From JAWLCQ01 sp041687095 (GTDB lineage Bacteria; Planctomycetota; Phycisphaerae; SM23-33), in assembly GCA_041687095.1 (NCBI GenBank), contig JAWLCQ010000005.1, forward strand, positions 1 to 64,000: a stretch of 64,000 nt of DNA, written 5' to 3'. The notes beneath the pieces were generated by a model. The model ran no database searches. It saw only the letters and a list, made by a program, of their open reading frames with translations, and had not been told where the DNA came from. The translations under genes were made by a program, and so were the position numbers. Below are positions 57,073-64,000 of the stretch, piece by piece. Within the stretch, counting starts at the first letter, position 1; the number at the start of each line of letters is the position of its first letter.

Positions 57073-58041
57073 TTACGGTGTTCGATCCCGACGTCGGGAT
57101 CGGGGGGTTCGTTGTGCGGGTGGAACGCCGGCGGCGGCGAGGGCATCGGCCCACGAGCCGAACAGGCGCCGGGCGGCCCGGGCGAATCGATCGGGGTGGT
57201 GGGACGGGCGGAGGAACGGCTGGTTCGCCTTCGCCCGTCGCCGCAGGTGCTCGATGATCTCCTCGCGGGTGTAGGGAGGCCGATAGTGGCGGACGGTTGC
57301 CGAGTCGATCCCCGCGGCCTCGATCGCCCCGAACCAGCTTCCAAAACAGTTCCACGCGGCGTGGGCCAGGCGGGGCGCGTCGCGTGCGACGTCCGTCCAG
57401 CGCAGGGACTGGCCTTTGTGCTGGCGGATCAGGATCGCTTCCACCACCGACACCTGCGTCCATTGCGGCCACCGCCGGCCGTAGGGATCCGGGACGCCCG
57501 CCGCCCGCAGCGCCGCGCGCCACGAGCCGAACAGGCGATTGGCGGCGTTCTTGGCCCCGTGGGGCCGCACGTTGTAGGACTTGATCGGCAGGTTCAGGGC
57601 CGCCCGGGTACGGATGAGGTTCAGGAGCTCCTCCCGTGTAATGGGCCGGCGGTTGCGCCGGATGCGGTCGGGCTCGTAGCCCGCCGCCCGCAGTGCCTCG
57701 TCCCAGGATCCGAAGTGCTTCACGCCCGCCTGGGACAGTCCCCCGGGCAGTCGCAGGATCGATCCGAAGTGCAGCGGCGTCCCCTGGCGGTCGAGGCGGC
57801 GGATGGCCTCGATGACGGACTCGGGCGTCCAGCTCCTGTAGGGGCAAACGGCGTCGGCGTCGATCCCCGCAGCCGCCAGCGCCTCGCGCCAGCCCTCGAA
57901 GTACCGGAAGGCCGCCGCGTACAGCGCCCCCTGCCAGCGGGAGACGCTGCTGGCGACGAGGGACTCGCCCTGACTCTTCAGATGCAGGATGTCGCGAATG
58001 ATGTCGTCCTTGGACCAGTACCGCTGCTTGCCCCTGGGCAT
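57073..58041 (-). CDS. HNH-associated-repeat protein C (5 repeats)
   Basis: The 322-residue protein is made almost wholly of five repeats of about 55-65 residues, each with a W-T-x-x-x-V/I-x-x-A/L-I start and an FGSWDEALRAAG-like end (FEGW, FGSW, FGSW, FGSW, FGSW). This is the homing-endonuclease-associated HNH_repeat type, taken to bind DNA. No HNH or other catalytic motif is seen. The N-terminus MPRGKQRYWSKDDIIRDIL matches those of the two paralogues upstream. It has AGGAGG and lies 2 bases after the stop of paralogue B. Confidence 0.75.
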   Translation of the reverse strand: MPRGKQRYWSKDDIIRDILHLKSQGESLVASSVSRWQGALYAAAFRYFEGWREALAAAGIDADAVCPYRSWTPESVIEAIRRLDRQGTPLHFGSILRLPGGLSQAGVKHFGSWDEALRAAGYEPDRIRRNRRPITREELLNLIRTRAALNLPIKSYNVRPHGAKNAANRLFGSWRAALRAAGVPDPYGRRWPQWTQVSVVEAILIRQHKGQSLRWTDVARDAPRLAHAAWNCFGSWFGAIEAAGIDSATVRHYRPPYTREEIIEHLRRRAKANQPFLRPSHHPDRFARAARRLFGSWADALAAAGVPPAQRTPRSRRRDRTP

Positions 58042-58043
58042 CC

Positions 58044-59393
58044 CTATCCTCCTTCCTCTCGCCGCCGCGACGGGCCGCGGCGTCCGCGGGATGGGCGGCC
58101 GGTCCCGAGACCGGCGGCTCGGAGGACGTTGGCCCAGGAGCCGAACAGGCGGCGTGCGGCCTGGGCGAGCCCGTCAGGATGCTGGGTGGGACGGTTGCGG
58201 GGCTGGCCCTCCCCGTCCCGCTGCTGCACGCGTTCGAGAATCTCCTCGCGGGTGTAGGGAGGGCGGCGGGGATGGGGGCGAACGGTCGCCGGATCGATCC
58301 CGGCGGCCCTTAGGGCACGGCCCCAACTGCCGAAGTAGTTCCTGACGGCGTTGCCCAGGCGCGACGCATCGCACAGGACGTCCGACCACACCAGGGACTG
58401 CCCGTTGTACTGGCGGATCAGGATCGCCTCGACCACCGAGACCTGCGTCCATTGCGTGCGCCGGCCCTCGTTCGCCGGGACGCCTGCGGCCCGGAGGGCG
58501 TCGGCCCAGGAACCGAACAGCCGCTTGGCGGCCCGGACGAGTCCGTCAGGATGCCGACCGGGACGGTTGAGGGGCTGTCCCGCCGCGTCCCGCTGCCGCA
58601 GGCCATCGAGGATCTCCTCGGGCGTATAGGGACGGCGCTGGCGCCGAACCGTCTCGGGATCGATCCCCGCCGCCGCCAGCGCCTCGTTCCAGCCCCTGAA
58701 GTACGCCCGGCCCGCACTGATCAGCGGGACTGCCTGGCGGGCGACCTCCTCGTACGACAGGGGCTGGCCGCTGCGCTGGCGGGCCAGGATCGCCTCGACC
58801 ACCGAGGCCTTCGTCCAGCTCCTCCGCCCGGCGTAGGGGTTGGGCACCCCCGCGGCCTCCAGCGCCGCCCGCCAGGAGCCGAAGATCCGCTTCGCCGCTC
58901 CCTTGGCCGAGTGGGGCCGGACGCTGTAGGACTTGATGGGCAGGCCCCGAGCCACGCGGGAGCGGATCAGGTCCAGGATCCCCTCCCGCGTCCAGCGCTG
59001 GCGGCTGCGCCGGACCCGCTGGGGATCGTATCCGGCGGCGGCGAGGGCTTCGTCCCACGAGCCGAAGTGCTTCGTGGCCGCGGCGTTCACCCCCCCGCCC
59101 TTGCGGTAGGCGGAGGCGTAATGCAGCGGCACCCCCTGCCGATCGAGCTGACGGATGGCCTCGATGACGCCATCGGGCGTCCACCGCTTGCGGCCGTAGA
59201 TGGTATCCGCGTCGATGCCCGCGGCCGCCAGCGCCTTCCGCCAGGAGCCAAAGTGCCGCTGGGCGGCTCCATAGAGCCCCGCGTGGCAGACATCGACGTG
59301 GCCCCCACGCAGGGGCTGGCCCTGCGCTTCCAGTTGCAGGATGTGGCTCACCACGTCATCCCCGTACCGGTATCGGACTACGCCCTTGGGCAT
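58044..59393 (-). CDS. HNH-associated-repeat protein B (7 repeats)
   Basis: The 449-residue protein starts at 59393 (CAGGAGGG upstream) and contains seven repeats with the ends FGSWRKALAAAG, FGSWDEALAAAG, FGSWRAALEAAG, FRGWNEALAAAG, FGSWADALRAAG, FGSWGRALRAAG and FGSWANVLRAAG. Repeats 4-5 and 6-7 are a duplicated pair (both pairs carry the sequence style YTPEEIL/YTREEIL and an ...HPDGL...AARRLFGSW end). That makes it two repeats longer than A and C. The first three repeats align closely with those of C. It has no catalytic motif. Confidence 0.75.
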   Translation of the reverse strand: MPKGVVRYRYGDDVVSHILQLEAQGQPLRGGHVDVCHAGLYGAAQRHFGSWRKALAAAGIDADTIYGRKRWTPDGVIEAIRQLDRQGVPLHYASAYRKGGGVNAAATKHFGSWDEALAAAGYDPQRVRRSRQRWTREGILDLIRSRVARGLPIKSYSVRPHSAKGAAKRIFGSWRAALEAAGVPNPYAGRRSWTKASVVEAILARQRSGQPLSYEEVARQAVPLISAGRAYFRGWNEALAAAGIDPETVRRQRRPYTPEEILDGLRQRDAAGQPLNRPGRHPDGLVRAAKRLFGSWADALRAAGVPANEGRRTQWTQVSVVEAILIRQYNGQSLVWSDVLCDASRLGNAVRNYFGSWGRALRAAGIDPATVRPHPRRPPYTREEILERVQQRDGEGQPRNRPTQHPDGLAQAARRLFGSWANVLRAAGLGTGRPSRGRRGPSRRREEGG

Positions 59394-60370
59394 CCGGGCC
59401 CTCCTGAGCTTTGATGCCGCGACCTGCCGTAGGGGCCGCGGGGGGGATAGTTGTCGGGGATGACGGCGGCGCCGAGGGCCTTTCGCCAGGAGCCGAACAG
59501 GCGGCTGGCGGCTTGGACGATCCAGCCGGGGTGGCGGCCGGGCCGGGGGTTGAACTCCGGGTCCTTGCGGGCCTGCTCCAGATACGCGAGGATGTCCTCG
59601 GGCGTGTGGGGCCGCCGGTAACGACGAACGCTGTCGGGATCGATGCCCGCGGCCTCCAGTGCCGCATCCCAGGTGCCGAAGGCCCGCCGCGCCGCCCCGT
59701 GCAGCAGCGGACACTGTGCGTAGACCACGCCGGGCGACAGCGATCGCCCCTGCTGCCGGCGCCGCAGGATCGCCTCCACCACCGAGACCTTCGTCCACCG
59801 GGGGGACTCGGCGAAGGGGTTGGGCACCCCCGCCGCCCGCACCGCGGCTTTCCAGGAACCGAAGAGCCGCTGCGCTGCGGATTCCACCGATCGGCGCACG
59901 GCCACCGCCTCCTGGGGCGACAGGTTCTGCTGGTGCTGGCGGCGGATGGCCTGGAGCACCTCCTCGGCCGTCCATCGAGGCTGCCGACAGCGCACGGTCC
60001 GGGGATCGATCCCCGCCGCCCGCAGGGCCGCCTCCCAGGAGCCCAGGTGCTTCAGGGCCGCGCAGCGAAGGCCCCCGTCCACCCTCCGCACCGATCCGCT
60101 GTTGAGCGGCACCCCCTGCCGTGCGAGCCGCTGGATCGCCGCCACGATCCGCTGGTCCGTCCACTGCCGCTGGCGGCAGACCTTCCCGTCGTCCAGCCCC
60201 GCCGCACACAGGGCCTTACGCCAGGAGCCAAAGTGCCTCCGGGCCGCCAGATCGAGTCCCCCCTGCCGCTTCTGCACCTCGCGGGAGTGCAGGCTCTCGC
60301 CCGCCAGCTCCAGCTCCAGGATGCGTCGGATCACGTCCTCCTTGCGCGGGTACCGGGACGCGCGTGCCAT
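59378..60370 (-). CDS. HNH-associated-repeat protein A (5 repeats)
   Basis: The 330-residue protein is the first of the three tandem paralogues; it has five repeats (FGSWRKALCAAG, LGSWEAALRAAG, FGSWKAAVRAAG, FGTWDAALEAAG, FGSWRKALGAAV). Its 3' end overlaps the start of paralogue B by 16 bases. AAGGAGG precedes the ATG. As with its relatives it is basic and presumably binds DNA. Confidence 0.75.
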   Translation of the reverse strand: MARASRYPRKEDVIRRILELELAGESLHSREVQKRQGGLDLAARRHFGSWRKALCAAGLDDGKVCRQRQWTDQRIVAAIQRLARQGVPLNSGSVRRVDGGLRCAALKHLGSWEAALRAAGIDPRTVRCRQPRWTAEEVLQAIRRQHQQNLSPQEAVAVRRSVESAAQRLFGSWKAAVRAAGVPNPFAESPRWTKVSVVEAILRRRQQGRSLSPGVVYAQCPLLHGAARRAFGTWDAALEAAGIDPDSVRRYRRPHTPEDILAYLEQARKDPEFNPRPGRHPGWIVQAASRLFGSWRKALGAAVIPDNYPPRGPYGRSRHQSSGGPGCPRA

Positions 60371-60383
60371 GGGGGGCCTCCTT

Positions 60384-61010
60384 TCAGATGAGGGCGAAGA
60401 AGCTCTCCCGCCCCAGGTGCGGCAGGTACTTCATCGCCGCCGCCGTCAGCGTCATCACCTCCAGGCGAACCCAGTTGCTCTCGCCGCTGAAGCACACCCG
60501 CTCCACCGCGAACCGCCGCTGGCGCTTGTCCACCAGGACGAACCGCAGCAGCGGGTAGTACTGCATCCGGCGGACCTTCGCTTGGCGGCGGGCGCGGAAC
60601 ATCTCCACCAGCTCCGGGGAGTAGCGCTTCGCCAGCGCCCCGCTGAGCGCCTCGGCGAACCCCTCGGCGAACTCCGCATCGAGGCTCTCCTGGAAGCACT
60701 TGCGATCGTCTGCCGAGGCGTAGACCGTGGCGGCGGGCCCCTCGACGTCCAGGGCGTAGGCGAAGGGGCGAAGCTGCTCCATCGCCGCCCGCAGCATCCG
60801 CTCCTCCAGCTCCGCGATCCGCCGGGGGCGCGTCCGCCGCAGGCAGACGTTGCCGTGGACGTTCTCGCGGACCTCGTACCCCCCGGGCAGCTTCGTCGCC
60901 GCCCCCTTGAGACGGGTGTGCATCACCCAGTAGGTGCCGCCGTTGCGCCCCCGCACGCGGCAGGGGTAGTAGGTCACGCCGTATCGGTTGGTGTACGAGA
61001 AGGGCTCCAT
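60384..61010 (-). CDS. Hypothetical protein of the recombinase operon
   Basis: The 208-residue protein is not recognised. It begins with a beta-rich part (YGVTYYPCRVRGRNGGTYWVMHTR), has a helical Arg/Glu middle (RRIAELEERMLRAAMEQL) and ends with basic strands (MQYYPLLRFVLVDKRQRRFAVERVCF). It lies between the second ParB-like gene and the repeat-protein genes, spaced 67 and 13 bases, so it belongs to the operon. Confidence 0.65.
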   Translation of the reverse strand: MEPFSYTNRYGVTYYPCRVRGRNGGTYWVMHTRLKGAATKLPGGYEVRENVHGNVCLRRTRPRRIAELEERMLRAAMEQLRPFAYALDVEGPAATVYASADDRKCFQESLDAEFAEGFAEALSGALAKRYSPELVEMFRARRQAKVRRMQYYPLLRFVLVDKRQRRFAVERVCFSGESNWVRLEVMTLTAAAMKYLPHLGRESFFALI

Positions 61011-61077
61011 GCCTGCCTTCCTGCTCTGTGGCCTCGCCCGCTGGGCCTCCGCCGCCTCCGTTGCGCCGCAGGCGGAT

Positions 61078-61941
61078 TCACCCCGTCGCGCGGCTCTCGC
61101 TTTCGGCGAGGACCGAGTCGAAGAACGCCAGCTCCTCCGGGTGCCGCGCCGCCAGGTGCGCCCGCAACTGCGGGCGGGAGATGATCTGGCGGACGTGGAT
61201 CGCCAGCTTCAGAAAGTCCCCCACGTACTGGCGGTACAGGGCGTTGTAGAAGTCGTAGTGCTTCTCCACCTCCGCCAGCTTCTTCGTCAGGTCCCGCTTG
61301 ACGTTCTGGCCCTTGAGCCACGGGTGGTTGTCCCGCCGCTTCTTGTTCCGAAGCGGAGGCGGCGTCGCCAGCACCTGCGCCTTGACGAACGCACCGCTCC
61401 AGTCGCCCGTCTCCTTCATCAGCGCCAGGATCTCCAACTGCCGCTTGGGCAGCACGTGCGCCAGCTCCTTCGCCACCCCCAGCAGTAGCTTCCCCCCCTC
61501 CAACTCCCCCACCACCTCCGGGTCCAGTTCGCGGTACAGAGAGGTGTGCAGGCGGGTTGCGACCGACTGGAGCCCGAACGCCCGGGCGATCGTCTCCTCG
61601 TCAATGCTCTCCAGGGCCTTGCGGAGCATCCGCACCTCCTCGCGGGAGGACAGGTGGTTCACCTGCCGGTTGGGCGTGTACAGGTCCCGGCTGGGCAGCA
61701 CCAGGCACGGCACCGTCTCGACGCCCAGTTCCAGCAGGGCCGTGTAGCGGATGTACCCGTCGAGGATGAAGTACTGGTCCTCCTCCTGGCAGACGCACAG
61801 CGGCTCGATGAGCCCGACGGCCCGGAGGTTCGCCAGCAGCTTGGTGTAGCTCTTCTTGCCCACCGTGCGCTTGCGCAGCGGGGTGAGCTTCACGATGGGG
61901 ACGTCGGCCCCCTGGATGGTGGCGGACTGGGGTTGGGGCAT
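61078..61941 (-). CDS. ParB-like protein with RepB-type C-terminal domain (second)
   Basis: The 287-residue protein has an N-terminal ParB/Srx-like domain (PIVKLTPLRKRTVGKKSYTKLLANLRAVGLIEPL, then YFILDGYIRYTALLELG) and a C-terminal helical region (LAHVLPKRQLEILALMKETGDWSGAFVKAQVLATPP) of the plasmid-partition RepB type. It follows another ParB-like gene by 30 bases and has AAGGAG upstream. There is no ParA gene nearby. A DNA-binding role in recombination control or element maintenance is inferred. Confidence 0.75.
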   Translation of the reverse strand: MPQPQSATIQGADVPIVKLTPLRKRTVGKKSYTKLLANLRAVGLIEPLCVCQEEDQYFILDGYIRYTALLELGVETVPCLVLPSRDLYTPNRQVNHLSSREEVRMLRKALESIDEETIARAFGLQSVATRLHTSLYRELDPEVVGELEGGKLLLGVAKELAHVLPKRQLEILALMKETGDWSGAFVKAQVLATPPPLRNKKRRDNHPWLKGQNVKRDLTKKLAEVEKHYDFYNALYRQYVGDFLKLAIHVRQIISRPQLRAHLAARHPEELAFFDSVLAESESRATG

Positions 61942-61971
61942 GGGGTTCTCCTTGGAATGGGGGTGTCGGGG

Positions 61972-62853
61972 TCAGACGGTGTACTCGCCCTTGAGCGTGG
62001 GGTTCTCGGAGAGCCCCGCCTCGTTCAGCATCGCCACGAAGACCCCGTCGGCCCGCAACCGCTGCAGGGCCACGAGGATCCGCATCAGCCGGTTCTCCCG
62101 CTGGCCGGCCTGGTACACGAAGGCCTCCTTCTCGCGGGTGATCTTGCTGATGTCGCGTTTGAGCTTGTCCACGGTGTAGGGGACGGAGGGCTTCTTGGAG
62201 CTGAGTTCCTTGCCCTTCTCCAGGCGGTCCTCGATGATCTTCCGCACCCGCGGCAGGTTGTTGGCGTTGACGATCCCGTTGTCGAACGCGTCCATCAGCA
62301 GGTGCTGGATGGAGCGGTCGGTGGACTGGGCGACGCTGGCGGCGAAGGTGATCGGAAACACCCCCTCCTCCACCCCCTTGATCAGCCGCTCCTCCCCCTG
62401 CTCGATCAGCCGCACCACCGTCCGCAGGTGCTCCTGGCTCTTGCCGGTGATGGCCGCCAGCTGCTTCCAGTCCATCCCGTAGTCCCGCATCTCCTTCAGG
62501 GCCCGGGCGAACTCGATCGTCTGCGGGGGCGTGCGGGCGATATTCTCGCCCAGGGTCATCAGGTGCGCCTGGCGCTCGTCGATGTCCCACACGTCGGCGG
62601 CGATGTGCGTCTGGCCCAGCTCGATGTGCGCCAGCAGCCGCCCCTCCCCGCAGATCAGGTCATATAGCCCCGTCCCCGCCAGGTTCCGGGCGTTGACCAG
62701 GATGGGCTTGTACAGGCCCACCTCCCCGATGCTCCGCACATTCTCCTGGAACTGCGCCTTCTCCCGCCGGCGGGAGTTGACCACGTTGATCTGGTTGACC
62801 GGCAGCATGCGGTACTCCCGCTGGGCCATGGTGCGAATCGCTACGTCCTCCAT
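61972..62853 (-). CDS. ParB-like protein with RepB-type C-terminal domain (first)
   Basis: The 293-residue protein has the ParB domain (YRMLPVNQINVVNSRRREKAQF, VGLYKPILVN, ICGEGRLLAHIELG) and an HTH (LAAITGKSQEHLRTVVRLI), then a RepB-like helical C-terminus (IEDRLEKGKEL, YTVDKLKRDISKITREK). It differs clearly from the neighbour at 61078, so the pair is not a recent duplication. Its ATG (62853) lies 12 bases after the recombinase stop, with AAAGGA upstream. Confidence 0.75.
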   Translation of the reverse strand: MEDVAIRTMAQREYRMLPVNQINVVNSRRREKAQFQENVRSIGEVGLYKPILVNARNLAGTGLYDLICGEGRLLAHIELGQTHIAADVWDIDERQAHLMTLGENIARTPPQTIEFARALKEMRDYGMDWKQLAAITGKSQEHLRTVVRLIEQGEERLIKGVEEGVFPITFAASVAQSTDRSIQHLLMDAFDNGIVNANNLPRVRKIIEDRLEKGKELSSKKPSVPYTVDKLKRDISKITREKEAFVYQAGQRENRLMRILVALQRLRADGVFVAMLNEAGLSENPTLKGEYTV

Positions 62854-62865
62854 CGTTCGGTCCTT

Positions 62866-64000
62866 TCATTTCAGAAGGTCTCGGATCAGGTCCAGGCCGC
62901 TATAGCCATGCAGCTCGATGCGGGCGTCGCTCGCCGCCGACAGGCGCACCCACGGCTGGGACACCATCAGCCGCGGCATCGCCAGGTACCCCAGGATCTC
63001 CCGCTCCCCCTCGTCCGACAGCGCGACGCCCAGCGTGATGTCTACCACCTCCCGCCGGTCCGGCCGGAAGGACCAGAACGCCCCGTAGCCGTCGGGCACC
63101 GGCACCGAGGGCTGGATCAGGACGGTGAAGTTGCGGTTGATCACCAGGAAGTCCTCGTGCTCGTCCACCAGCTCCACCTCCTGGCGGATCGCATGGAACA
63201 CGTCGTCGCGGGCCCGCTGGAGCACGTCGGCGAACATCGCCTGGAACGCCCCGCCCAGACCGCCGAACTTCCGCGCGTACGTTGCCGCCGAGGGGCAGTC
63301 GGGCTCGAAGCGAAGCAGCCCCGAGGTGACGACGTGGTACTTCTCGTACACCGCCCGCAGCCGCTGGGCCATGCACTCGCTGCTGAAGCGGCGCTTGCGC
63401 CCCTCGAAGATCGCCCGCGCCGCGTCGAACAGCTCCCGCGAAACCACCGGCTCGTACGCCCCGGGGGTGACGATCCACTGGTCGCGGGGGTTGACGCGCG
63501 TGGGCCCCTTCATCCGCTGCCTTGTGCGGTTGTAGACGACCGCACCGGCGTACTGCTCGTTGGCCAGGATGTGCCGGATGCCCCCCTCGCTCCAGCGCAC
63601 GCCCGCCGGCGAGGGGACGCCGCGGGAGTTGAGGTGCCCGGCGACCTGGCGCTCGTCAAAGCCCTTCTCGACGAACAGCACGAAGATCTCCTGTACCACC
63701 GTCACCTGGGCCTCGTCGCCCGGCACCAGCACCACCCGCCCGTTCTGGATCGCCTTGCGCTGGCCGGGCTGGAGGATGCGGTCGGGCTGCTTCTGCTCGT
63801 TGAGCATCAGGCGATGGTACGCGTACGGCGGCGGGCCCCCGGGGCGGTAGCCCTGCGTGGCGACCTTCGCGGCCCCCTCGAACACCTTCTTGCTCAGCGC
63901 GCGGCTGTACTCGGCGCTCTGGCAGCGCTCGAACGCCTTGCGGAACTGCGTGACGAACTGGTTCCCCTCCTCCGTAAACCCGATCGTAGTGTACACTACC
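62866..64000 (-). CDS. Large serine recombinase (5' part beyond window)
   Basis: The frame stays open to the window edge, so the catalytic N-terminus lies outside and only about 378 residues are visible. They show the recombinase domain (GYRPGGPPPYAYHRLML, VVQEIFVLFVEKGFDERQVAGHLNSRGVPSPAG, WSEGGIRHILANEQYAGAVVYNR; Pfam Recombinase) but no clear zinc-ribbon/coiled-coil end; the C-terminal half is charged and mixed. It heads the leftward operon and overlaps nothing. Together with the ParB-like and repeat proteins it suggests a mobile element with unusual accessory factors. Confidence 0.85.
   Translation of the reverse strand, partial: VVYTTIGFTEEGNQFVTQFRKAFERCQSAEYSRALSKKVFEGAAKVATQGYRPGGPPPYAYHRLMLNEQKQPDRILQPGQRKAIQNGRVVLVPGDEAQVTVVQEIFVLFVEKGFDERQVAGHLNSRGVPSPAGVRWSEGGIRHILANEQYAGAVVYNRTRQRMKGPTRVNPRDQWIVTPGAYEPVVSRELFDAARAIFEGRKRRFSSECMAQRLRAVYEKYHVVTSGLLRFEPDCPSAATYARKFGGLGGAFQAMFADVLQRARDDVFHAIRQEVELVDEHEDFLVINRNFTVLIQPSVPVPDGYGAFWSFRPDRREVVDITLGVALSDEGEREILGYLAMPRLMVSQPWVRLSAASDARIELHGYSGLDLIRDLLK

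Noticed and set aside
1..64000. CRISPR arrays and insertion sequences
   Set aside because: No regularly spaced direct repeats with unique spacers and no transposase frame with terminal inverted repeats were seen.

Overview
The window is a GC-rich bacterial chromosome segment, most likely from a Planctomycetota genome. The clue is the flanking host gene at 293-1249, a secreted SUMF1-fold protein with a C-terminal PEP-CTERM sorting tail, together with HARE-HTH-type proteins. No rRNA or ordinary tRNA is present, so the taxonomic call is an inference.

From about 1.6 kb to about 44.1 kb the window holds an apparently intact temperate tailed-phage genome. A leftward lysogeny/early block (tyrosine integrase, AlpA-like HTH protein, sigma-region-4-like protein; 1638-3881) faces a rightward early operon across a regulatory region with a helically phased repeat array (4005-4113). 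The early operon (4300-18944) encodes a recombination set (RecE-like exonuclease, Sak4-like ATPase, DUF669 ssDNA-binding-type protein, RusA resolvase), several ParB/DGQHR-domain proteins, a superfamily II helicase, a prim-pol/DUF3987 replicase and two ParB-methyltransferase fusions. The 16515-17346 gap is non-coding and origin-like: long inverted repeats, short iterons and an AT-rich stretch. A leftward cassette (18947-23056) carries a class II glutamine amidotransferase, an amidoligase, a HARE-HTH protein and five small proteins.

The rightward late operon (23171-43957) runs in standard order: candidate small terminase, GpA-like large terminase, zinc-ribbon protein, gpW-like protein, lambda-type portal, protease-capsid fusion, cement protein, head-completion and tail proteins, repeat-containing fibre-like protein, tail tube, frameshifted tail chaperone, holin/spanin candidates, tape measure and tail tip. 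Four leftward 'moron' genes interrupt it or the early operon, each with its own promoter-like sequence. One of them encodes an HEPN-like protein. A promoter, tandem hairpins and a strong terminator end the structural region near 44.1 kb.

From 44.5 to 55.9 kb lies a restriction-modification/defence island: an HTH protein, HsdM, a DUF6508 protein, a PD-(D/E)XK protein, HsdS with an extra C-terminal domain, a protein of unknown function, HsdR, a GIY-YIG nuclease and a NucS-like nuclease. A small coiled-coil/histone-H1-like winged-helix gene follows at 56.1 kb.

The right end (56677-64000, leftward) is a second, distinct mobile-type operon: a large serine recombinase cut by the window edge, two different ParB/RepB-like proteins, an unknown protein, three tandem paralogues built from 17 HNH-associated repeats, and a resolvase-fold protein lacking the catalytic serine. 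This is the least described and most system-like cluster in the window. No CRISPR array, insertion sequence or convincing att duplication was found by eye.
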